Shown: positions 1 through 6,176, counted from the first letter of the stretch. The stretch: DNA of 6,775 nucleotides from UBA1764 sp045642565 (GCA_045642565.1 JAZUJE010000021.1:1-6775), one strand, 5' to 3'. Notes: generated by a model not told the origin, from the letters alone. Numbers and translations are program-made.

Positions 1-90
1 TATTGTAATAATTACAGTAACAACAGAGATAGCTGCTAAGCCAAACGATAAAATACACAAAACTACATTTATCCAATCTGATACTTGCAT
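1..90 (-). CDS. Small membrane protein, N-terminal part (runs off the left edge)
   Basis: The minus strand has an ATG at 90-88 followed by 30 open codons to the window edge. The visible residues start MQVSDWINVV and continue as one strongly hydrophobic stretch (about residues 8-30, with CILSFGLAAISVV), so this is an N-terminal transmembrane helix with almost nothing before it. An AAGGAG ribosome site sits 8 nt upstream. It lies downstream of hsdS on the same strand, 34 bp outside the invertible segment; in the flipped state its ATG would be 56 bp after the hsdS stop, so it is probably the next gene of the hsd operon. Many short Firmicute proteins of unknown function, including holin-like toxins, begin this way, but the visible part is too short to assign a family. 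Confidence 0.6.
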   Translation of the reverse strand, partial: MQVSDWINVVLCILSFGLAAISVVTVIITI

Positions 91-98
91 ATTAATAT

Positions 99-104
99 CT
101 CCTT
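99..104 (-). promoter_or_regulatory. Ribosome binding site of the small membrane protein
   Basis: AAGGAG on the minus strand, 8 nt before the ATG at 90. It is the main support for this short open frame being a real gene. It lies outside the inverted repeat, so inversion would not disturb it. Confidence 0.7.
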
Positions 105-124
105 ATAAAATAATAACATTAAAG

Positions 125-142
125 AGATAAACAATAATTTAG
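125..142 (+). repeat. Left arm of the hsdS inversion repeat
   Basis: The 18-bp sequence AGATAAACAATAATTTAG on the plus strand is found perfectly inverted at 845-862. In coding terms it spells the INNNL segment of the central conserved helix of HsdS. That is where the two halves of the S subunit meet and a usual place for recombination between specificity genes. Confidence 0.9.
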
Positions 143-159
143 AGCAGCAAGCTCAGGCA

Positions 160-840
160 TTGTTCAAAGAATGGTTTATTGACAATTCTGAGAACTCCGG
201 ATGGTCAGATGGTACTTTCAGGGAACTAATCCAGTCAACACTAAACGGTGACTGGGGCAAAGAAGTGCCAACAGGCAACAATACCGAAAAGGTTTATTGC
301 ATTAGAGGAGCAGATATACCTGAAGTGAAAGCGGGAAACAAAGGAAAAATGCCAACAAGGTATATCCTTCCCAAGAACCTTGCCAATAAGAAACTTGAAG
401 CTGGAGATATTGTGGTTGAAGTTTCCGGCGGAAGTCCTACTCAATCTACCGGAAGGTGTTCCGCAATTACACAATCATTGCTTGACAGATACGATAGCAG
501 TATGGTTTGCACAAACTTCTGCAAAGCAATAAAACCTAAAAGTGGGTATAGCCTTTTTATTTATTATTATTGGCAGTATCTCTATGAAAAAGGTGTTTTC
601 TTTTCATATGAAAATGGTACAACCGGCATTAAAAATCTTGATTTTACAGGTTTTATTGAAACTGAACCAATTACCATTCCTCCATTTGATAAGGTGCAAG
701 CATTTGATGACTACTGCGAATCAATATTCAACCAAATTTTCGCCAATGGTAAGCAAAGCGAACAGCTTGCTTCATTAAGAGACACACTTTTACCTCGCCT
801 GATGTCCGGTGAACTTGATGTATCTGATCTCGAGCTTTAA
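160..840 (+). CDS. hsdS: Silent C-terminal half of type I specificity subunit HsdS (second TRD)
   Basis: This is the C-terminal half of the DNA-recognition subunit of a type I restriction-modification enzyme, on the plus strand against the operon. The frame is open from 109 and reads INNNLEQQAQALFKEWF across the left repeat arm, which is the end of the HsdS central conserved helix. The TTG at 160 is therefore only the first possible start codon, not a likely true start, and no ribosome site or promoter is visible. Counting from 160, residues about 12-175 form the second target-recognition domain (GWSDGTF near 14-20, GTTGIKNLDF at 153-162, ITIPP at 171-175). Residues 177-220 form the distal conserved helix ending in LRDTLLPRLMSGELDV, typical of the HsdS C terminus. 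It overlaps the end of the operon-side hsdS by 4 bp, tail to tail. As placed it is probably unexpressed; after inversion it would complete hsdS. Confidence 0.85.
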   Translation: MFKEWFIDNSENSGWSDGTFRELIQSTLNGDWGKEVPTGNNTEKVYCIRGADIPEVKAGNKGKMPTRYILPKNLANKKLEAGDIVVEVSGGSPTQSTGRCSAITQSLLDRYDSSMVCTNFCKAIKPKSGYSLFIYYYWQYLYEKGVFFSYENGTTGIKNLDFTGFIETEPITIPPFDKVQAFDDYCESIFNQIFANGKQSEQLASLRDTLLPRLMSGELDVSDLEL

Positions 841-1376
841 GCCGCTAAATTATTGTTTATCTGATTATTTAGCGAAATTTTATCGTCTAAGGATTTTAAT
901 ATACTCGCAATTCTCTCTTGTTCCGACAAAGACGGAAAATTGATCTCAAGACTTTCCACTACATCCGTTTGTACTCTTTGACGCCCGGAAGAGCCGACCA
1001 TTGACTTTATTGCAGGTTCTCGCACAAGAGGACTGTTTATAAGGTAATAAACAAAATCAGGGACAGTTAATCCTTCTTTAGCTCGATACACAATAAATTC
1101 CGTCGAGCCAAATCCGATCTCGCCTTCATCCAAAACATTTACCATTGCAGTTTTTCCGTTTTCCAAGCAAGGTGTAATACGAGCCATTATAGTATCACCA
1201 TTACGGAATTTGGAACCTCCAAAAAATTCAGAAAATTCATAGCACGGGATATCTCGACAAAAGGGTTGTAACTTGTCCATACCTATTTTTTTGGATATAC
1301 AGCCTTTTGATAATGTTTCTCTTGGATTGATTTCTACATAATTATGCAAAAACGCTTTTTTCCACTTCAAATCCAT
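837..1376 (-). CDS. hsdS: Type I specificity subunit HsdS, N-terminal half (truncated in this orientation)
   Basis: Third gene of the hsd operon. HsdS directs the methylase and nuclease to a bipartite DNA site. Only the first target-recognition domain is present: 179 residues against about 400 for the family. Visible marks are ARITPCLENGK (65-75), FGSTEF (89-94), SSGRQRV (129-135), then the central conserved region SLSEQERIASILKSLDDKI (149-167) and INNNL. After the 18-bp repeat only AA and a stop follow, where an intact gene would continue EQQAQALF; that continuation lies at 142-840 on the other strand. I chose the ATG at 1376 over the TTG at 1382 because GTGAGG lies 7 nt before the ATG and too close to the TTG. 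The start overlaps the PIN gene by 10 nt, implying translational coupling. A single-domain S protein could still act as a dimer, as reported for truncated S subunits of EcoDXXI and EcoR124I, but that is unproven here. Confidence 0.88.
   Translation of the reverse strand: MDLKWKKAFLHNYVEINPRETLSKGCISKKIGMDKLQPFCRDIPCYEFSEFFGGSKFRNGDTIMARITPCLENGKTAMVNVLDEGEIGFGSTEFIVYRAKEGLTVPDFVYYLINSPLVREPAIKSMVGSSGRQRVQTDVVESLEINFPSLSEQERIASILKSLDDKISLNNQINNNLAA
845..862 (-). repeat. Right arm of the hsdS inversion repeat
   Basis: Exact reverse complement of 125-142 (18 of 18). It lies within the last codons of the operon-side hsdS fragment. The identity ends sharply on both sides: G against C just outside, A against C just inside. 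Confidence 0.9.
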
Positions 1377-2428
1377 TGACAATCCTCACTTTCTTCTTCA
1401 GGTTCATCCGTCCTATACACATCTTCGACAGAAAAAACAACATTATCAAACGCTTCAACCATAACACTCGCACTAAAAGTATCAGATGTCATTCCACCAC
1501 CTTTTAATTCATAGTCTATTTCTAAAACAACATCAATAGAATAATCTATAAATTCTTCATTTTCCGTCAAGCATTCAATACTATCAATACTTATTAAATG
1601 AGCGACTGTCGAAGTAATCAATCTTCCTTTTTCTACAAGTCCAAAATCTCTGTCTATTATCTGCACAAGAAAATCACCGGATTCCAACCAATCCCTAATT
1701 TTTTTATTATCCTCATACACTCCTATTGGTTGGTAAGAATATTCATCAATTTCTTTTGCCCAAATCTGAAGTTGTTCCTTTATTTCACTTTCATTTTTAC
1801 AAATAGTGAGCGAGGAATCCGATTGAAATTCTGAAAACTCTTTTGCAAGAAAATCACCAAAAGCATTGTCTTTTGAATAATATATTATTTTCGAGCCTGA
1901 GTCGTTTGCTGCAAAGTCTAAGATGCTTTCCCATAACAGGGCATCCTTGAACCCCTTATCCGATTTTTTATCTTTGCCCTCAAAAGGTGGAAGTTTAGCA
2001 AACGCACGATTTACTATGCTTTCAAAACGGCATTCGGAAGCAATCGGCAATTCAATAACCTTATTAAAACCATTTGAAATCTCAGATTTGTATGTTTCTA
2101 TCTTTTTCTTGATAAATTGAGGATAATCAATTTTCGGATTTTCGACTATAGAATACTCAGGAAATATCTTATTTGTTATAGTGGTTTTGTACTTGTCAAT
2201 TAGCTCGTCGTGTTTTTCAATGATTTGCAATTCCATCTCATTCCATACGACAGATGGAATTGCAATAGCAACCTGATTATAAATATCAAGTTGGTTTATC
2301 ATATCAATAACATTTTCGTATGTGGCATTAAAACTAAATGATGAAAAATCGGCTTTTTTGGTATATGACTGAAAAAGAGCATTTGTATCAAAAATAAGAT
2401 AGTATGCTGTTTCATTGCTTGAGCTCAT
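1367..2428 (-). CDS. PIN-domain (DUF4935-like) ribonuclease-like protein within the hsd operon
   Basis: A 353-residue protein between hsdM and hsdS. The N-terminal part looks like a PIN-like nuclease domain of the DUF4935/PIN_12 type. FDTNAL places the first acidic residue at D14, WNEME a second at E64, KGFKDALLWESIL a third at D162, and YYSKDNAFGDF a fourth at D187. Together these form the usual acidic metal-binding cluster, so it is probably catalytically competent. Such domains usually cut RNA. Residues about 228-353 form a second, unrecognised domain that looks beta-rich and ends in an acidic tail (EPEEESED). The ATG at 2428 is preferred over TTG at 2434, with a weak GGGGG ribosome site about 8 nt before it. 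It overlaps hsdM by 17 nt and hsdS by 10 nt, so all three are likely co-translated. A role as guard nuclease or toxin held in check by the methylase is inference by analogy with PrrC; family membership is from motifs only. Confidence 0.75.
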   Translation of the reverse strand: MSSSNETAYYLIFDTNALFQSYTKKADFSSFSFNATYENVIDMINQLDIYNQVAIAIPSVVWNEMELQIIEKHDELIDKYKTTITNKIFPEYSIVENPKIDYPQFIKKKIETYKSEISNGFNKVIELPIASECRFESIVNRAFAKLPPFEGKDKKSDKGFKDALLWESILDFAANDSGSKIIYYSKDNAFGDFLAKEFSEFQSDSSLTICKNESEIKEQLQIWAKEIDEYSYQPIGVYEDNKKIRDWLESGDFLVQIIDRDFGLVEKGRLITSTVAHLISIDSIECLTENEEFIDYSIDVVLEIDYELKGGGMTSDTFSASVMVEAFDNVVFSVEDVYRTDEPEEESEDCQWI

Positions 2429-3923
2429 ATCCAATCGCCCCCAGCTTCTTGCAGATTTCGTTCTCTAATTCGTGCGACTTTGCAAACATATCTGAAAGTT
2501 CGGAGGTAAGACGTTTCATCTTTTCTTCAAATGGTTCTCCATCCTCTTCTTGCTCTTCAATACCAACATATCTGCCTGGAGTAAGAACGAAATCTTGCTT
2601 TTCAATTTCTTGAAGGTCAGCAACAGCGCAAAATCCTTTTATGTCTTCAAGCGTTCCTTCTTGAAACTGAGTAAATGTATCTGCTAACTTTTTAATATCT
2701 TCTTCGGTGAAATCTCTATGCTTACGATCAACCATATAACCCATTTTACGAGCATCAATAAACAGAGTTTTACCTTTCTGCTTTTTGTTTTTGGAAATGA
2801 ACCAAAGTGTAACAGGAATTGTTACGCTATAAAACAGCTGTGTAGGTAGCGCAACTATACCTTCTACTAAATCATCTTCAATGATACGTTTTCTTATATC
2901 ACCTTCACCCCCAGTTTGGCTTGAAAGAGCACCGTTTGCTAAGACAAGACCAATTTTACCGTTAGGAGCAAGATGATGAATCATATGTTGAATCCAAGCA
3001 TAGTTGGCATTTCCAGCCGGTGGAAGGCCGTACTTCCAACGAACGTCTTCTGTTAATTTGTCTTGGTTCCATGGGTGATAGTTAAATGGTGGATTTGCAA
3101 GTATGAAATCTGCCTTTAACTGTGGATGCAAATCATTTGTAAAGGTATCTGCATGGTAAGGTCCAAAGTTTGCATCGATACCACGTATAGCCATATTAAT
3201 AATGGCCATTTTCCATGTATCTGCATTAGCTTCCTGACCATAAACAGAAATATTTCCTCTATTTCCAGAGTGAGCAGCAATAAACTTTGCACTTTGTACA
3301 AACATACCGCCTGAACCGCAACACGGGTCATATACACGACAATTATCAAATGGTTTTAAAATAGCAACCAAAGTTTTTACTATACTTGAAGGTGTATAGT
3401 ACTCACCGCCGCTAACACCTTCTTTGGCAGCAAACTGCGCAATACAATATTCATAAGTTCTACCAAGCAAGTCTTGGGTTTCTTCTGTATTCCCCATGTC
3501 CATGTTGGTGAACATATCTACTACATCACCCAAAACAGTTTTATCTAGATCTGGGCTCGCATAGTTTTTAGGCAATACATTTTTTAACTTTTTATTATCA
3601 TCTTCAATAGCTCTCATCGCATTATCAATTATGATACCAATTTCCGGGGTATGAGCTGCAGAAGCAATAGTAGACCATCTAGCTTCTTCAGGAACAAAAA
3701 ATATATTTTCTTCTTCATATGCATCACGATCGTTTTCGAATCCGTCACCTTCTGCAACAAGTTCGTCATATCTTTTTTCAAAAGCATTTGAGATATATCT
3801 CAAAAAGATTAATCCGACAATAACTTTTCTGTATTCTGCCGCTGGAATATGTCCCCATAATACGCAAGCTGCATCCCACAACTGTTTTTCGAATCCAATA
3901 TTTGCTTGTGACTTGTCTGCCAT
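2412..3923 (-). CDS. hsdM: Type I restriction-modification DNA methyltransferase subunit HsdM
   Basis: A full-length (503-residue) type I modification subunit. Using S-adenosylmethionine it methylates adenine N6 in the site chosen by HsdS, working as an M2S complex. Residues about 8-150 are the helical HsdM N-terminal domain (FEKQLWDAACVLWG). GEYYTP (173-178) opens the methylase fold, DPCCGSGGMF (199-208) is the SAM-binding motif I, and NPPF (277-280) is the catalytic motif IV of N6-adenine methylases. LTPGRYVG (447-454) is the usual C-terminal block, followed by a helix that contacts HsdS. The ATG at 3923 has GGAG 8 nt upstream. It is the first gene of the operon, and its end overlaps the PIN gene. 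No hsdR is present in the window; it could lie to the left, or the system could act as a methylase only. All motifs are intact. Confidence 0.96.
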   Translation of the reverse strand: MADKSQANIGFEKQLWDAACVLWGHIPAAEYRKVIVGLIFLRYISNAFEKRYDELVAEGDGFENDRDAYEEENIFFVPEEARWSTIASAAHTPEIGIIIDNAMRAIEDDNKKLKNVLPKNYASPDLDKTVLGDVVDMFTNMDMGNTEETQDLLGRTYEYCIAQFAAKEGVSGGEYYTPSSIVKTLVAILKPFDNCRVYDPCCGSGGMFVQSAKFIAAHSGNRGNISVYGQEANADTWKMAIINMAIRGIDANFGPYHADTFTNDLHPQLKADFILANPPFNYHPWNQDKLTEDVRWKYGLPPAGNANYAWIQHMIHHLAPNGKIGLVLANGALSSQTGGEGDIRKRIIEDDLVEGIVALPTQLFYSVTIPVTLWFISKNKKQKGKTLFIDARKMGYMVDRKHRDFTEEDIKKLADTFTQFQEGTLEDIKGFCAVADLQEIEKQDFVLTPGRYVGIEEQEEDGEPFEEKMKRLTSELSDMFAKSHELENEICKKLGAIGYELKQ

Positions 3924-3978
3924 TATTATTTCTCCATTCCTTAGAACAATAAACTCTTAGTATTGAAACTAATTAAAT

Positions 3979-3995
3979 ATGCAAATTATTTGCAT
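3979..3995. promoter_or_regulatory. Candidate operator: 17-bp palindrome at the hsdM transcription start
   Basis: ATGCAAAT-T-ATTTGCAT is a perfect 8-1-8 palindrome. It begins 2 bp downstream of the minus-strand TATAAT at 4003-3998, so it covers the predicted start of transcription and the first transcribed bases. This is a classic place for a repressor. No U-run follows it, so it is not a terminator. The regulator is unknown and no regulatory gene is visible in the window. Confidence 0.5.
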
Positions 3996-3997
3996 TA

Positions 3998-4003
3998 ATT
4001 ATA
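3998..4003 (-). promoter_or_regulatory. Promoter -10 of the hsdM-PIN-hsdS operon
   Basis: TATAAT on the minus strand preceded by TGG, giving an extended -10 (TGGTATAAT). No good -35 is seen; GACACA with an 18-bp spacer is the nearest. The predicted start is near 3991, about 67 nt before the hsdM ATG. The core AAGTGGTATAATT is identical to that of the promoter at 6033-6045. Confidence 0.6.
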
Positions 4004-4062
4004 CCACTTGTGTGACATTTATGTGTCCGATTAACAGCACTTTTACGCAAAAAAGTTCACAA

Positions 4063-4094
4063 AAAAGAGGTCGCTATTTTTAGCGACCTCTTTT
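4063..4094 (-). terminator. Intrinsic terminator of the membrane-pair operon
   Basis: A perfect 14-bp stem (4063-4076 with 4081-4094, including GAGGTCGCTA) with a 4-base loop. It starts 2 bp after the stop codon at 4097. On the minus strand the 3' arm ends in a run of six T. It isolates the hsd operon from transcription arriving from the right. The stem has T-rich ends on both strands, so it may be bidirectional. Confidence 0.9.
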
Positions 4095-4096
4095 AT

Positions 4097-4972
4097 TTAC
4101 ATAAAAAACTCATCTACATCTTCACTTGTAATGAGAAGTTCATCTTCGGGTACATCGAATATGATAGCAATTTCAATTGTTTCTTTTAAGGACTTGCGGA
4201 AGTCGGCATTGAATGCGTTGTCGAGAAGTACATTTATCTTCTCTGTTCTTTCATTGAACTCATCAAGGAAAGCATTGAATGTTACAGCAAGTTCAGTGTC
4301 TACCTGATACTGATTAGCAATAATGTCATCAAGCACAGCCTGTTCCTGTTGGAACAAAGAACAGCGGATGTATTGGAAAGCAACCGAAGAAGCTGCTAAA
4401 GCAAGCTTATTTGCCTCAACACCTTCGATCTTAATTTTGGAAGAAGCAAATGCAGCGATTAACTTCATCATTGCATCTAAGCAAATGTACATGCAGTCTT
4501 CAATGTATTGTGCTTCCGTAATTTCTTCGGCCTTCAAAGCTTTAGTTTTACTCGTCAGTTCCTTTGAAAGCGCCTTTATTGCCTCTTTAGTATCCTTGGA
4601 AGCATTCACACCAAAAGCCTTTAGAGACTCGTCCAGGAACTTGGAAAACAGGCCGAAAACATATTCGGTATATAACTCCCCGTCTTTTATAACTGCAATA
4701 TCAATAACAGAGTTGGTTACTTCTCGCCAATCCTCTTTATCATACTTTGCAGGAATCTTACCATCCTTAAATCTGTTAAGAATCTCAAAGACAAGAACGG
4801 TTCCGATTTTGATAGCATCAGGGTCAAAATCTTCGTTATTCACTTTTAAAGCAGCATCAAATACATTTTCGATTAAAGCAAGATTCTTTTCCAATTCGTC
4901 TTCAATTGGAGTTTCCTTAAGGTATCTGACTACTTCTTTAGGATCTTTATTCTTCAACTGATTGAACTTCAT
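4097..4972 (-). CDS. Unrecognised all-helical acidic protein, second gene of the membrane-pair operon
   Basis: A 291-residue protein that I do not recognise. It has no signal peptide and no clear membrane segment, although residues about 160-200 (MMKLIAAFASSK, LALAASSVAFQYI) are moderately hydrophobic. It is rich in Lys, Glu, Asp and Ala and reads as a bundle of amphipathic helices with an acidic tail (VPEDELLITSEDVDEFFM). The ATG at 4972 is preferred over the GTG at 4981 because AGGG lies 8 nt before the ATG; for the GTG the site would be too close. It overlaps the upstream gene by 26 nt, so the two are probably co-translated and may form a complex. It could be the soluble partner, regulator or immunity protein of the membrane protein next door; nothing in the sequence decides between these. 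Confidence 0.8.
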   Translation of the reverse strand: MKFNQLKNKDPKEVVRYLKETPIEDELEKNLALIENVFDAALKVNNEDFDPDAIKIGTVLVFEILNRFKDGKIPAKYDKEDWREVTNSVIDIAVIKDGELYTEYVFGLFSKFLDESLKAFGVNASKDTKEAIKALSKELTSKTKALKAEEITEAQYIEDCMYICLDAMMKLIAAFASSKIKIEGVEANKLALAASSVAFQYIRCSLFQQEQAVLDDIIANQYQVDTELAVTFNAFLDEFNERTEKINVLLDNAFNADFRKSLKETIEIAIIFDVPEDELLITSEDVDEFFM

Positions 4973-5975
4973 TGTTTTCACCCTGGTCTAAAATTTTATT
5001 AAGCAAAGCAGACAATGTTTTCACAGTGTTTACGAGGTTACCGAGTAGCATCTTATCTTCGTCAGTTACTGTAAGATAATCCTTACCATACATGGACATA
5101 GACTGAGTATAGACGTTAGTAAGCTGTTCTCTCAACGTCTCTGTTTCCTTAAGCAATTCAGAAATCTGAAGGTAAGTTTCTTTAGTTGCTTCGGTGTTCT
5201 TTTTGATTGCAGTGATCTGGTCGCCTTTATCTTTTGATAATTCCATCTTCTTTTTTGTAAACAGAGCAATTGATGTTAAGAGCGTCGCTCCGGAAATGGT
5301 CCATCCAATAGGTCCTGCCATAGCAAGTAAAGCATGTCCTGCGGCTATACCGCCACCTCCGGCACCTAACGCACCCCCACCGAGCCAAGCGAGTGCAGCA
5401 TTAGTTGCTGCTGCACCTGTGAGCGTTGAAATGGCTGTACCAGTTGAAGCAGTACCAAATGTTGTTGCTACCCACATTGCAGCTGTCGGAGCCATTGAAG
5501 CTACTGAGGCACCGGCAAACAAACCGGCACCAGCACTACCAGCAGCCTCTCTGGCTGCTTTAAGTTCTTTATCTGCGAAATCACATGTACTGAGGAAAGT
5601 CTCTTTTTCACATTGGAATTCTTCAAATGCTTTGTTAAATTCCTTTGGCCTGTTGGCAATGCTGTTAACAAGTGCCTCAGCACAATCCATCATATCAGCG
5701 GCCCTTGTTCTTGATATATGAAGCTGCAAACCGCAATCACTCATCTGAGTGTAAGCATCGTTATAGTCAATTGTTGCCTTGTCCAGTTCTTTATCAAGTT
5801 TATGGATTTTTTCGTCGATATCGTCTTTAATTATATCTGCCAGCTCTTTAAAGTCTTTGGCTTTATCCTGGATAATTTCTACTGTTTCTGAATCTTTAAG
5901 AGTATCAATAATAGCGTTATCAGCAATTACTTTACTCTGTTCTTTTACAGACGCAAGCACCTTTTTAATTTCCAT
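4947..5975 (-). CDS. Unrecognised helical protein with a long Gly/Ala-rich membrane-inserting core
   Basis: A 342-residue protein in three parts. Residues 1-145 are charged and helical, with heptad-like stretches (KLDKELDKATIDYNDAY at 59-75) suggesting a coiled coil. Residues about 145-239 form a nearly uncharged hydrophobic core rich in Gly, Ala and Thr, with glycine-zipper spacing (GGGALGAGGGGIAAG at 199-213) and two or three possible membrane spans. Residues 240-330 are again charged and helical (ISELLKETETLREQLTNVY). There is no N-terminal signal peptide. A helix/hydrophobic-hairpin/helix layout resembles alpha-helical pore-forming proteins and other membrane-remodelling proteins, but this is by shape only. 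AAGGAG lies 8 nt before the ATG. It is the first gene of a two-gene operon with its own promoter. The Gly/Ala run is not low-complexity repeat DNA. Confidence 0.82.
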   Translation of the reverse strand: MEIKKVLASVKEQSKVIADNAIIDTLKDSETVEIIQDKAKDFKELADIIKDDIDEKIHKLDKELDKATIDYNDAYTQMSDCGLQLHISRTRAADMMDCAEALVNSIANRPKEFNKAFEEFQCEKETFLSTCDFADKELKAAREAAGSAGAGLFAGASVASMAPTAAMWVATTFGTASTGTAISTLTGAAATNAALAWLGGGALGAGGGGIAAGHALLAMAGPIGWTISGATLLTSIALFTKKKMELSKDKGDQITAIKKNTEATKETYLQISELLKETETLREQLTNVYTQSMSMYGKDYLTVTDEDKMLLGNLVNTVKTLSALLNKILDQGENNEVQSVEE

Positions 5976-6033
5976 TGAAGCATCTCCTTGTCATAATATT
6001 ACCACCTATCAAAAACACAATTCGTTTAACTAA

Positions 6034-6039
6034 ATTATA
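6034..6039 (-). promoter_or_regulatory. Promoter -10 of the membrane-pair operon
   Basis: TATAAT on the minus strand in an extended -10 context (AAGTGGTATAATT), 58 bp before the ATG at 5975. No clear -35 is seen at 17 bp. The 13-bp core is the same as at the hsdM promoter, which suggests similar polymerase use or shared control. Confidence 0.55.
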
Positions 6040-6120
6040 CCACTTTGCGTGTTGAATACTTTCCAATGATATATCGTATTGTTTGTGTAATGTTTATACA
6101 ACGGAAGTTCAACATAAATT

Positions 6121-6158
6121 AAGCCCCCTTATATTTTTTCATAAGGAGGCTTGTTTTT
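6121..6158 (+). terminator. Hairpin with T-run, probable plus-strand terminator
   Basis: AAGCCCCCTTAT (6121-6132) pairs with ATAAGGAGGCTT (6141-6152), with one C-A mismatch on the plus strand, followed by GTTTTTAT. On the minus strand the mismatch becomes a G-U pair but no T-run follows. No gene lies upstream on the plus strand, so it may stop antisense transcription or end another short RNA whose promoter I cannot see. Confidence 0.5.
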
Positions 6159-6176
6159 ATCACGTTTCATCATATA

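Larger units (their letters stand above)
125..862. mobile_element. Invertible hsdS segment (738 bp), present orientation = OFF
   Basis: The segment is bounded by a perfect 18-bp inverted repeat (125-142 and 845-862) and contains only the C-terminal half of hsdS, facing opposite to the operon. Reversing it maps position p to 987-p. The joined frame then runs on the minus strand from the ATG at 1376 to a stop at 149-147, which is 1230 nt or 409 residues, with no frame break and a normal HsdS length. In the orientation shown, the operon copy instead stops two codons after the repeat. This matches the known pattern of phase-variable type I systems, where a site-specific recombinase inverts hsdS parts. 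No recombinase gene lies in the window; it may be to the left. The inversion is inferred from sequence, not observed. Confidence 0.82.

Noticed and set aside
160..162. TTG at 160 as a true start for the plus-strand hsdS half
   Set aside because: The homology to HsdS continues upstream through the repeat to about 127, with no ribosome site before the TTG. The fragment is better read as a silent cassette than as an expressed gene.
1367..2428. PIN gene as half of a classic VapBC toxin-antitoxin pair
   Set aside because: The protein is 353 residues, far longer than VapC (about 130), has an extra domain, and no small DNA-binding antitoxin gene sits next to it.
4323..4961. Long plus-strand open frame (212 codons) opposite the second membrane-pair gene
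   Set aside because: It is an antisense shadow of a well-supported gene. It has a Ser/Ala/Phe-rich low-quality composition and no upstream ribosome site.
5194..5721. Plus-strand open frame (175 codons) rich in Ala and Pro opposite the hydrophobic core
   Set aside because: It is the mirror of the Gly/Ala codons of the real minus-strand gene; no ribosome site and no independent support.
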